Positions 1 through 5,605 of a DNA stretch of 5,605 nt are shown here, piece after piece. The stretch lies in NCBI GenBank assembly GCA_021823555.1, contig JAKANW010000249.1:1-5605 (forward strand), given 5' to 3'. The translations under genes and the position numbers were made by a program. The notes under the pieces were generated by a model, which ran no database searches, was not told the origin of the DNA, and worked only from the letters and a program-made list of their open reading frames with translations. Each line of letters starts with the position of its first letter. The first letter of the stretch is position 1. This DNA is from Chloroflexota bacterium. GTDB taxonomy: Bacteria; Chloroflexota; Anaerolineae; Anaerolineales; Villigracilaceae.

Positions 1-1077
1 CGCATCGGTATCCCCTAGGGAATCCAGCGAACGCCGCTTGCCCCATTCGACGAAGTGCGTCTCGGCTTCCTGCGCGATGCGGCCCATCATGGTCACCGCC
101 TCCACCGGGTAGTGACCGGAGGCCGACTCGGCTGACAACATGACCGCATCCGTGCCGTCAAAGATGGCATTGGCTACGTCCGAGGCCTCGGCGCGCGTCG
201 GCAGCGGGTTGTTGATCATCGACTCCAGCATCTGCGTGGCCGTGATCACCAGCTTGGCGCAGGCATTAGCAGACTGGATGATGCGCTTCTGCATTACCGG
301 CACTTTTTCGGGCGGCATTTCCACACCCAGATCGCCGCGCGCCACCATCACACCATCCACGATCTCCAGCACCCGGTCAAGCTCGGCAAAGACCTCGGGT
401 TTCTCCAGCTTGGCGATCAGCAGGGGCGTATAGGGCTGTTTGTTCAGTTTCTTTATGGCTGTGCGCACCTTCAATACATCATCCGCTGAACGGACGAACG
501 AGATCGCCACCGCATCCACGCCTTGTTCCAGCCCAAAAGCCAGGTCGGCTTCATCCTTGGACGTAAAGCCCGATACCCGGATGCGGACGCCCGGCAGGTT
601 GATCCCTTTATGGGAGGAGAGCGGCCCGCCGACCTCGACGCGCGCGGTCAGGGTACGCTTCTCCGATGTGACGACCGACAGGGCCAGCCGCCCGTCATCG
701 AGCAGGAGCCGGTCGTTGACGTGGACCGACTCGAAGAGTTCGGGGAAATCCACGGGGATGGTTTGAACGGAAACAGCCGGGGCTGAATCCTCCGCCACAT
801 AGAGGCAGACCAACTCCCCGGTCGAGAGTTGAAGCGGGTGTTCCAAATTCCCAACCCGGATCTTGGGCCCTTGCAAATCTTGTAAAATGCCAACCGGCAC
901 TCCCAATTTATTCGATAGGCGGCGGATGATTGCAATCCGTTCGGCATGTTGTTCGTGCGTACCATGTGAAAAGTTCATGCGGGCCACGTTCATGCCAGCC
1001 AGGATGAGTTTCTCCAGCACGTCCTCGCTCTGGCTGGCCGGGCCAATGGTGGCAACGATTTTTGTTCGACGATACAT
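1..1077 (-). CDS. pyk: Pyruvate kinase, C-terminal part beyond window
   Basis: Converts phosphoenolpyruvate and ADP to pyruvate and ATP, the last step of glycolysis, in the cytosol. The frame is open for 359 codons from the ATG at 1077 to the window edge. The family is usually about 470-590 residues, so the C domain is missing only because the window ends. Visible: an N-terminal [10 protein letters not shown] motif (residues 6-15); MNFSHGTH (34-41) with the metal/substrate residues N35 and S37; the DLQGPKIR segment (67-74); a B domain (about 75-170); LIAKLEKPE with the catalytic lysine K223 and metal ligand E225; ARGDLG with metal ligand D249; and TATQMLESM (279-287) with T281. L68, Q69 and K72 replace the Thr, Lys and Glu of potassium-dependent enzymes. 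The start is supported by a GGAGGT 9 nt upstream. The gene lies last in the same-strand run, 86 nt after the CoA-transferase gene and behind a strong hairpin. Family assignment is essentially certain. Confidence 0.97.
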   Translation of the reverse strand, partial: MYRRTKIVATIGPASQSEDVLEKLILAGMNVARMNFSHGTHEQHAERIAIIRRLSNKLGVPVGILQDLQGPKIRVGNLEHPLQLSTGELVCLYVAEDSAPAVSVQTIPVDFPELFESVHVNDRLLLDDGRLALSVVTSEKRTLTARVEVGGPLSSHKGINLPGVRIRVSGFTSKDEADLAFGLEQGVDAVAISFVRSADDVLKVRTAIKKLNKQPYTPLLIAKLEKPEVFAELDRVLEIVDGVMVARGDLGVEMPPEKVPVMQKRIIQSANACAKLVITATQMLESMINNPLPTRAEASDVANAIFDGTDAVMLSAESASGHYPVEAVTMMGRIAQEAETHFVEWGKRRSLDSLGDTDA

Positions 1078-1086
1078 AAGTTCAAA

Positions 1087-1092
1087 ACCTCC
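1087..1092 (-). promoter_or_regulatory. Ribosome binding site of pyk
   Basis: On the minus strand GGAGGT lies 9 nt before the ATG at 1077. It supports that start, which also places the conserved [10 protein letters not shown] motif right at the N-terminus, as is usual in pyruvate kinases. The site lies only a few bases downstream of the terminator-like hairpin. Confidence 0.8.
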
Positions 1093-1098
1093 AGCTTT

Positions 1099-1136
1099 AA
1101 AACAACGAGTCGCGGCACAAGTTGCGCCGCGACTCG
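1099..1136 (-). terminator. Terminator-like hairpin between CoA-transferase and pyk
   Basis: Perfect 11-bp GC-rich arms (1126-1136 and 1106-1116, CGAGTCGCGGC and its complement) enclose a 9-nt loop. In the minus direction a T-rich tail TTGTTTT (1105-1099) follows. This has the form of a rho-independent terminator for the upstream genes. The distance from stem to the pyk start codon is only 28 nt and includes the ribosome binding site, so no ordinary promoter fits between. The hairpin may therefore let some transcription through, act as an attenuator, or sit in the pyk 5' leader. The structure is seen in the sequence; its function is inferred. Confidence 0.7.
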
Positions 1137-1163
1137 GAAAAGTTATTTACATCTTTGCAGGCG

Positions 1164-2474
1164 CTATAAGTAATGCAATTCCGTGGCCTGCTTTTCCAGG
1201 TCAGCACGAAAATCGGGATGGGCAATCCCGATCAATTGCCGGGCGCGCTGGCGGATGGTCTTGCCATACAGGTCGGCCACGCCAAATTCGGTCACCACAT
1301 AACGGACATGATTGCGTGTGGTCACCACGCCCGCCCCCTGTTTGAGCATGACAACGATACGAGAAAGGAGCGCACCATCCCTGAGTGTGGTGGTGCTGGG
1401 CAGGGCAATGATGGGCACGCCGTCTTTGGAGCGGGATGCGCCATAGATGAAATCGAGCTGGCCGCCCACACCGCTGTATAACTTGGGGCCAATGCTGTCG
1501 GCGCACACCTGGCCCGTCAGGTCCACTTCGATGGCAGAGTTAATGGCAACCATGCGCTCATTCTGTGCAATGACAAACGGGTCGTTGATGTATTCGGTGC
1601 GGTGCAGCTCGATCAGCGGGTTGTCGTCCACCCATTCATACAATTGTTGGGTGCCAAGGATAAACCCGGCTACGATCTTGCCGGTATGCAGGGTCTTGCG
1701 CGCGTTGGTCAACACGCCGGCCTCAACCAGTTCGATCACGCCATCGGAGAACAACTCGCTGTGAACGCCCAGGTCTTTTTTGTGGTGCAGGTATTTGAGC
1801 ACCGCATCGGGGATGGCGCCGATCCCCATTTGCATGGTGGCGCCATCCGGGATCAACTCCGCGATGTAGCCGGCAATCTTCTCGACCACTTCCGAATCGC
1901 CCTCATCGGTCATGGGCATTTCAGGAATGGGATAATTGACCGGCACAATGTGGTTCAAACGGCTGACGTGGATGAACGAGTCGCCCAGGGTACGCGGCAT
2001 TTGTTCGTTGACTTCGGCAATGATCACCCTGGCAGACTCAGCCGGGGACTTGGTCAGGCCCACTTCCACGCCCAGGCTGCAAAAGCCATGTTCGTCGGGC
2101 AGTGAGACGTGGATCATGGCCACATCCAGCGGCAGCAACCCGCGTTTGAACAGCAGGGGGAATTCGGAAAGCAGCACAGGAGTAAAGTCGGCGCGGCCCT
2201 CCTGCACAGCCTTGCGCACGTTCCCGCTGATGAAAAGTGTATTGACGCGCAGGTGGCCTTCCATTTCCGGCTTGACGTAATCGGCCGGGCCAATGGTCAG
2301 GGCCTGGCAAATCTCCACGTTCTCAAGGCTCGGGGCGCGTTCCACCAGGGCGGCCAGGCTCTTCTGAGGCACCGAGACGTTGCCAGTCAGGAAGATGCGC
2401 TGTCCGCTTTGAATGACCTTGACGGCCTCCTGCGGGGTGGTCACGCGCGAGTTGTAGATGCTAGTCCAGTCCAT
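1164..2474 (-). CDS. Acetyl-CoA hydrolase/transferase family protein (4-hydroxybutyrate CoA-transferase-like)
   Basis: Predicted 436-residue cytosolic enzyme that moves CoA between an acyl-CoA and a carboxylic acid through a glutamyl-CoA intermediate, or hydrolyses acetyl-CoA. Visible: an N-terminal half (about 1-200) typical of the family; the glycine-rich QMGIGAIPDAVL (215-226); GVHSELFSDG (236-245), whose E240 matches the catalytic glutamate of the 4-hydroxybutyrate CoA-transferase group; GGQLDFIYGASRSK (337-350); the SRIV segment (371-374); VVTEFGVADLYGK (393-405); and IAHPDFR (417-423). Length is normal for the family. The ATG at 2474 is chosen because GGAGGT lies 5 nt ahead; the adjacent ATG at 2477 would have only 2 nt. 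A further in-frame ATG about 50 codons upstream lies inside the alanine dehydrogenase gene and would add an arginine-rich stretch unlike the family. The gene overlaps the preceding one by 14 nt, so the two are co-transcribed and probably translationally coupled. Substrates (acetate, butyrate, 4-hydroxybutyrate, propionate, succinate) cannot be told from the sequence. Confidence 0.93.
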   Translation of the reverse strand: MDWTSIYNSRVTTPQEAVKVIQSGQRIFLTGNVSVPQKSLAALVERAPSLENVEICQALTIGPADYVKPEMEGHLRVNTLFISGNVRKAVQEGRADFTPVLLSEFPLLFKRGLLPLDVAMIHVSLPDEHGFCSLGVEVGLTKSPAESARVIIAEVNEQMPRTLGDSFIHVSRLNHIVPVNYPIPEMPMTDEGDSEVVEKIAGYIAELIPDGATMQMGIGAIPDAVLKYLHHKKDLGVHSELFSDGVIELVEAGVLTNARKTLHTGKIVAGFILGTQQLYEWVDDNPLIELHRTEYINDPFVIAQNERMVAINSAIEVDLTGQVCADSIGPKLYSGVGGQLDFIYGASRSKDGVPIIALPSTTTLRDGALLSRIVVMLKQGAGVVTTRNHVRYVVTEFGVADLYGKTIRQRARQLIGIAHPDFRADLEKQATELHYL

Positions 2475-3564
2475 CATCCACCTCCCCACCCATGATGGCG
2501 CGATGAACGTGCTGGAGTTTGCCCGCGTGGGTACTGACCGCCGCCGCGATGGCGGGATTATCCTGCATGGCCTGCTCCGCGCCCTTCTCGGCAATTTCCA
2601 CGATGTACGGCGCCGCGGCATTGACAAAGGCGTGCGTGGCCGTGCGGGCTACCACCCCCGGCATATTCGGCACACAATAATGCAGGATGCCCTCTTCGAC
2701 ATAGGTCGGGTGATCGTGCGTGGTCGGGCGGGAGGTTTCCACACAGCCGCCTTCATCAATACTCACGTCAATGATGACCGAGCGCGGTTTCATGGCGCGC
2801 ACCATTTCACGCGTCACCAGGATCGGGGCGCGTTCACCAGGGTTGAGCACCGCGCCCACGACTACGTCAGCATAAGACGTGGCGCGCTCGATATTGCGCT
2901 TGGTGGACATCAAGGTCACGATATTGGGGAAGCGCTCGGCAATCCGCTGAAGCGCAGCCATACTCCGGTCAATGACCGCCACGTGGGCGCCCAGTCCCAG
3001 GAAGGCTTGTGTGGCAAAGGTTCCGACCACGCCGCCGCCCAGGATGACCACCTCGGCCGGGGGCACGCCGGGCACGCCGCCAATCAAAATTCCCTTGCCT
3101 CCCCAATTATTTTGGAGCAGGCGCGCCGCGGTCTGGGCTGCCATCAGCCCACCGATCTGGCTGAAGGGACGCAGCACAGGCAGTGAATCGTCCGGCAACT
3201 GGATTTGCTCATAAGAGATGGCTGTCACTTTTTTCTGCAGCAGGATATCCACCTTGTTTTGTTGGGCAGAGGCCAGGTGCAACAGCCCAACCAGGATTGA
3301 ACCAGACCGAAGCCACTCCAGTTCTTCCTTCAAAGGACGGGCCACCTTCAACAACAGATCGGCCCGGCCAAAGACTTCTTCCGCCGAGTATGCCAGGTGC
3401 GCGCCCACCGCTTCATATTCCTGATCCCGAAAACCGGCGCCGACGCCTGCATCGTGTTCCACGTATACCGTGTGCCCCAACTGACACAGGATTTCCACGC
3501 CAGCAGGGGAAAGGCCAACCCGGTATTCAAACGGCCGGCGTTCTTTTGGAATTCCAATATTCAT
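2461..3564 (-). CDS. ald: Alanine dehydrogenase family protein
   Basis: Predicted 367-residue NAD(H)-dependent enzyme for the reversible conversion of L-alanine to pyruvate, ammonia and NADH in the cytosol. Visible: an N-terminal substrate domain starting MNIGIPKERR with R15, K73 (LLLKV) and H96 (LLHLA), matching the Arg, Lys and His pyruvate/catalytic residues of bacterial alanine dehydrogenases; GGVPGVPPAEVVILGGG (162-178), opening the Rossmann fold, with D199 (AVIDRS) placed for NAD ribose binding; D270 in VSIDEGGCVETSRPTTHD, the catalytic aspartate; and CVPNMPG (297-303). Length is normal. The ATG at 3564 is chosen because GGAGG lies 5 nt upstream; the in-frame ATG at 3576 overlaps that ribosome site. 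Several usually conserved stretches differ: KVARP for KVKEP, SYEQI for YETV, and FSQIGG for MSEVAG. It may thus belong to a divergent subfamily, and a related opine or saccharopine-type dehydrogenase is a less likely alternative. It lies 60 nt after rocD and overlaps the CoA-transferase gene. Confidence 0.88.
   Translation of the reverse strand: MNIGIPKERRPFEYRVGLSPAGVEILCQLGHTVYVEHDAGVGAGFRDQEYEAVGAHLAYSAEEVFGRADLLLKVARPLKEELEWLRSGSILVGLLHLASAQQNKVDILLQKKVTAISYEQIQLPDDSLPVLRPFSQIGGLMAAQTAARLLQNNWGGKGILIGGVPGVPPAEVVILGGGVVGTFATQAFLGLGAHVAVIDRSMAALQRIAERFPNIVTLMSTKRNIERATSYADVVVGAVLNPGERAPILVTREMVRAMKPRSVIIDVSIDEGGCVETSRPTTHDHPTYVEEGILHYCVPNMPGVVARTATHAFVNAAAPYIVEIAEKGAEQAMQDNPAIAAAVSTHAGKLQHVHRAIMGGEVDDGLD
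2480..2487 (-). promoter_or_regulatory. Ribosome binding site inside ald that sets the CoA-transferase start
   Basis: On the minus strand GGGGAGGT lies within the last codons of the alanine dehydrogenase gene. It is 5 nt before the ATG at 2474 and 2 nt before the ATG at 2477. The spacing favours 2474, though initiation at either would change the protein by one methionine only. Confidence 0.8.
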
Positions 3565-3569
3565 AGAAT

Positions 3570-3574
3570 CCTCC
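3570..3574 (-). promoter_or_regulatory. Ribosome binding site that sets the ald start
   Basis: GGAGG on the minus strand lies 5 nt before the ATG at 3564. The alternative in-frame ATG at 3576 overlaps this site directly and has no comparable site of its own. The shorter protein also begins with the usual family N-terminus (MxIGxPKE). Confidence 0.8.
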
Positions 3575-3590
3575 ATACTAAAGTATAGAC

Positions 3591-3615
3591 CCTAAAGGTC
3601 TTCAAAACCTTTAGG
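3591..3615 (-). repeat. Inverted repeat (hairpin) between rocD and ald
   Basis: Perfect 9-bp arms, CCTAAAGGT (3591-3599) and ACCTTTAGG (3607-3615), with a 7-nt loop. Beyond one C/C mismatch the stem continues with three more pairs (3587-3589 with 3617-3619). No T-run follows on either strand, so it does not look like a standard rho-independent terminator. It may form in the mRNA between the two genes as a processing or stability element, or belong to a dispersed palindromic repeat. Confidence 0.6.
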
Positions 3616-3624
3616 CTCTGAAGT

Positions 3625-4827
3625 CTACGCCATATTCAATACTTCCCGAATATGCGGTAAAGCCCAATCAATCGTCTCTTTTGTGATCACCAGCGGCGGG
3701 GCAAAGCGGATCACGTGTTCGTGTGTTTCCTTCGCCAGGATGCCGCGCTCTTTCATGGACTCACAAAAACGCCGCGCCCCACCCGCTTCCGGTTTCAACT
3801 CGACGCCGATCAGCAGTCCCTTTCCCCGCGCTTCTTTGACATGGGGACTGGGGATCTCGGATAACTGCTCCATGAAGTATTCACCCAGCTGCGCGGCGCG
3901 TTCCGCCAGCTTTTCCTCCCGGATCACGCGTAACGAGGCGCGCGCCACCGCTGCTGCCAGCGGATTCCCGCCGAAAGTGGATCCGTGCTCGCCCGGCGTG
4001 AACAGGCCGAGGATAGCCTTGTCTGCCAGCACCGCCGAGACGGGATAGAACCCGCCCGACAGGGCCTTGCCGACGATGGTCACATCCGGGCGCACCCCTT
4101 CGTGCTGCGACGCAAACAGTTTCCCTGTGCGCCCCAGCCCGGTCTGAATCTCATCGGCCATGAACAGGACATTGTTCTTCCTGCAAATTTCAGCAACCTT
4201 CTTGAGATAACCGGCAGGCGGGATGAGGACTCCGCCCTCACCCTGGATCGGTTCCAGCATGACTGCCGCCGTGTTGGGCGTGATGGCCTTTTCGAGTGCG
4301 GCCGCGTCGCCGTAGGGTACGGTCACAAATCCGGGCGTGAACGGACCGAAGTCGTCGCGGTACGATGGCTCGGTCGAGATCGAAACGAGGGTCACCGTCC
4401 GCCCGTGGAAGTTGCCCGCCGCGGTAATGATCTCGGCCTGATGGCGCGGCACCTTCTTTACCTGGTAGGCCCACTTGCGCGCCAGTTTGACCGCCGTCTC
4501 GACTGCCTCCGCCCCCGAGTTCATCGGCAGGGACATTTCGTAACCGGTCATCTCAGATAATTCTTTATATAACAAGGGCAGTTGATCGTTGCGGAAAGCA
4601 CGCGAGGTCAGTGTGACCTTTTTAGCCTGCTCCACCAGGGCCTTCAAGATCTCCGGGTGAACGTGACCCTGATTAACCGCCGAGTAGGCGCTCAAGCAAT
4701 CCAGGTATTTCCTGCCATCCACGTCATAGACCCATACCCCTTCGGCCCTCTCGATCACCACATCCAGGGGATGATAATTGTGCGCGCCATATTGTTCTTC
4801 GATGGCTATAAAATCTTTGGAGTTCAT
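3625..4827 (-). CDS. rocD: Ornithine aminotransferase
   Basis: Pyridoxal-phosphate enzyme that transfers the delta-amino group of L-ornithine to 2-oxoglutarate, giving glutamate-5-semialdehyde and glutamate, in the cytosol. The 400-residue protein is full length for the family and has the class III aminotransferase fold. Visible: GAHNYHPLD (14-22), whose Y18 matches the ornithine-binding Tyr55 of the human enzyme; [10 protein letters not shown] (46-55) with Y48 (human Tyr85); NFHGRT with R143 (human Arg180); EPIQGEGG with E197 (human Glu235); [12 protein letters not shown] with the cofactor aspartate D225; and [14 protein letters not shown] with the Schiff-base lysine K254. These ornithine-specific residues separate it from acetylornithine and GABA aminotransferases. 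The ATG at 4827 is preceded by GAGGTGAT; a possible start 16 codons upstream would run through the intergenic hairpin and is unlikely. It follows the ornithine carbamoyltransferase gene by 58 nt, so both neighbours use ornithine. Product use for proline synthesis or for breakdown to glutamate is not shown here. Confidence 0.96.
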   Translation of the reverse strand: MNSKDFIAIEEQYGAHNYHPLDVVIERAEGVWVYDVDGRKYLDCLSAYSAVNQGHVHPEILKALVEQAKKVTLTSRAFRNDQLPLLYKELSEMTGYEMSLPMNSGAEAVETAVKLARKWAYQVKKVPRHQAEIITAAGNFHGRTVTLVSISTEPSYRDDFGPFTPGFVTVPYGDAAALEKAITPNTAAVMLEPIQGEGGVLIPPAGYLKKVAEICRKNNVLFMADEIQTGLGRTGKLFASQHEGVRPDVTIVGKALSGGFYPVSAVLADKAILGLFTPGEHGSTFGGNPLAAAVARASLRVIREEKLAERAAQLGEYFMEQLSEIPSPHVKEARGKGLLIGVELKPEAGGARRFCESMKERGILAKETHEHVIRFAPPLVITKETIDWALPHIREVLNMA

Positions 4828-4830
4828 CAG

Positions 4831-4838
4831 ATCACCTC
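4831..4838 (-). promoter_or_regulatory. Ribosome binding site that sets the rocD start
   Basis: GAGGTGAT on the minus strand, a near full match to the 16S rRNA tail, lies just upstream of the ATG at 4827. It rules in favour of the protein beginning MNSKDF over a longer one. Confidence 0.8.
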
Positions 4839-4850
4839 TATGATTCAAGT

Positions 4851-4877
4851 TTGTGCGGGGTCTAAGACCCCGCACAA
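4851..4877. repeat. Perfect 27-nt palindromic hairpin between argF and rocD
   Basis: Arms TTGTGCGGGGTC (4851-4862) and GACCCCGCACAA (4866-4877) pair without mismatch over 12 bp around a 3-nt loop. In the direction of the genes the downstream flank is not T-rich, so it is a poor intrinsic terminator for argF. Read on the plus strand, the stem is followed by GGAG and then six Ts (4882-4887), which resembles a terminator for antisense transcription into argF. It could also be an mRNA stability element or a dispersed palindrome. It does not resemble the AT-rich ARG box. Confidence 0.75.
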
Positions 4878-4885
4878 GGAGTTTT

Positions 4886-5605
4886 TTACGCTACATCAAA
4901 CAAACGGGCCAGGATGGCCTTCTGGGCATGCAGGCGGTTGTGCGCCTGCTGGAAGATCACTGAATGCGGACCGTCCGCCACCTCATTGGTCAGCTCGTGG
5001 TTGCGGTGAGCCGGCAGGCAGTGCATCACAATCACATCCTTGTCCGCCTCGCCGACCAGCCTGGCATTGACCTGGTAGGGCGGGAAAACTTTTTCGCGCT
5101 TGGCCGTTTCCTCCTCCTGCCCCATGCTGGTCCAGGTGTCCGTATAGATCACCTGCGCGCCCTTGACCGCTTCGTGTGGGTCGCGCAGGAAATTGAATTT
5201 GCTCCTGGTTTTCTTGCCGATCTTGCGCGCCACTTCGATGGCTTTTGGATTCAGGTCATAGCCCTCGGGACTGGCCAGCGTGAAATTCCAGCCCAATTGC
5301 GCACAGGCATGCATCATTGAAACAGCTACATTATTGCCATCGCCTACAAAGGTCACGTTCAGCCCTTTGGCCTTGCCAAATTTCTCCTGGATGGTCAACG
5401 CATCGGCCATGCCCTGGCAGGGATGGTTGTAATCGCTCAGCCCATTGACCACCGGGATGCTCGACCACTTGGCCAGTTCGAGCACGTGCTCATGTTCGAA
5501 CACGCGCGCCATCAAAGCATGTACGTACCCTGAAAGCACACGCGCCACATCCGCAATGGATTCGCGCTTGCCGAGGCCGATCTCGTTCGGGGAGAGATAC
5601 AGCGC
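4886..5605 (-). CDS. argF: Ornithine carbamoyltransferase, N-terminal part beyond window
   Basis: Joins carbamoyl phosphate and ornithine to citrulline and phosphate, or runs the reverse in the arginine deiminase pathway; cytosolic. The frame is open from the window edge for 239 residues to a TAA at 4886. Usual length is about 300-340, so some 70 residues, including the N-terminal carbamoyl-phosphate motif STRTR, lie outside. Visible residues begin [16 protein letters not shown] and include HPCQ (61-64 of the visible part; carbamoyl phosphate binding), GDGNN (88-92; ornithine binding), [11 protein letters not shown] (156-166) with the ornithine-contacting Asp, Ser and Met, HCLPAH (195-200) with the active-site cysteine, and NRLHAQKA (223-230) near the end. 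Together these separate it from aspartate carbamoyltransferase. Around them, HRNHE replaces the common HRGxE and QQAHNR the common DEAENR. Whether it is anabolic (argF) or catabolic (arcB) cannot be decided here. It is the first visible gene of the run; any promoter lies outside the window. Confidence 0.96.
   Translation of the reverse strand, partial: ALYLSPNEIGLGKRESIADVARVLSGYVHALMARVFEHEHVLELAKWSSIPVVNGLSDYNHPCQGMADALTIQEKFGKAKGLNVTFVGDGNNVAVSMMHACAQLGWNFTLASPEGYDLNPKAIEVARKIGKKTRSKFNFLRDPHEAVKGAQVIYTDTWTSMGQEEETAKREKVFPPYQVNARLVGEADKDVIVMHCLPAHRNHELTNEVADGPHSVIFQQAHNRLHAQKAILARLFDVA

Noticed and set aside
1..1077. Pyruvate kinase as a truncated pseudogene
   Set aside because: The frame runs uninterrupted to the window edge with all visible catalytic residues intact, so the missing C domain reflects the window border.
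1602..2105. Plus-strand open frame of 167 codons opposite the CoA-transferase gene
   Set aside because: No family features and no convincing ribosome site; fully covered by a confidently identified minus-strand gene.
2475..2627. N-terminal extension of the CoA-transferase by 51 codons
   Set aside because: The extension is arginine- and serine-rich, overlaps ald coding sequence in another frame and has no family counterpart. A strong ribosome site supports the start at 2474.
2458..3186. Long plus-strand open frame (242 codons) opposite ald
   Set aside because: It is histidine- and arginine-rich, has no recognisable domain, and lies exactly opposite a gene with intact family motifs. It is a shadow frame caused by GC-rich codons.
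3565..3576. Four-residue longer start for ald (MEDS)
   Set aside because: Its ATG overlaps the GGAGG that serves the ATG at 3564, and the shorter form begins with the family's usual N-terminus.
3582..3587. TATACT as a -10 promoter element ahead of ald on the minus strand
   Set aside because: No acceptable -35 hexamer lies 16-18 nt upstream, and the transcript would begin almost at the ribosome site.
3985..4560. Plus-strand open frame of 191 codons opposite rocD
   Set aside because: Composition typical of a reverse-complement shadow; the opposite strand codes for a complete ornithine aminotransferase.
4851..4877. Palindrome ahead of rocD as an arginine repressor (ARG box) operator
   Set aside because: The arms are GC-rich and much longer than the AT-rich ARG box; there is no sequence match.

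Overview
The window carries five protein-coding genes, all on the minus strand and tightly spaced. It reads like a free-living bacterium of moderately high GC with a dense chromosome. In transcription order (from the right edge leftwards) the genes are: ornithine carbamoyltransferase (5' end cut by the window), ornithine aminotransferase (rocD type), an alanine dehydrogenase family protein, an acetyl-CoA hydrolase / 4-hydroxybutyrate CoA-transferase family protein, and pyruvate kinase (3' end cut by the window). Strong GGAGG-type Shine-Dalgarno sequences precede the starts. The gene mix and protein style would fit an anaerobic or facultative amino-acid-using bacterium, for example Chloroflexota/Anaerolineae. 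That placement is only an impression, because the window has no phylogenetic marker such as rRNA.

Layout: argF-like 5605-4886 (partial), a 58-nt gap with a perfect 12-bp hairpin, rocD 4827-3625, a 60-nt gap with a 9-bp hairpin, ald-like 3564-2461, a 14-nt overlap into the CoA-transferase gene (2474-1164), an 86-nt gap with a terminator-like hairpin, then pyk 1077-1 (partial). No stretch over 300 bases lacks a gene. No tRNA, rRNA, CRISPR array, insertion sequence or phage feature was seen.

Metabolic reading (inference): the first two enzymes share ornithine, interconverting it with citrulline and with glutamate-5-semialdehyde. Alanine dehydrogenase links alanine, ammonia and NAD(H) to pyruvate. 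The CoA-transferase handles short-chain acyl-CoA/carboxylate exchange, and pyruvate kinase feeds pyruvate with ATP formation. Together they could serve amino-acid catabolism or fermentation converging on pyruvate and acyl-CoA. The cluster may equally be a run of housekeeping genes.

Nothing here is clearly a new biological system. The points most worth a second look are the hairpins in all three gaps, a terminator-like hairpin that leaves almost no room for a pyk promoter, a non-canonical alanine dehydrogenase, and a pyruvate kinase with the potassium-independent residue signature.
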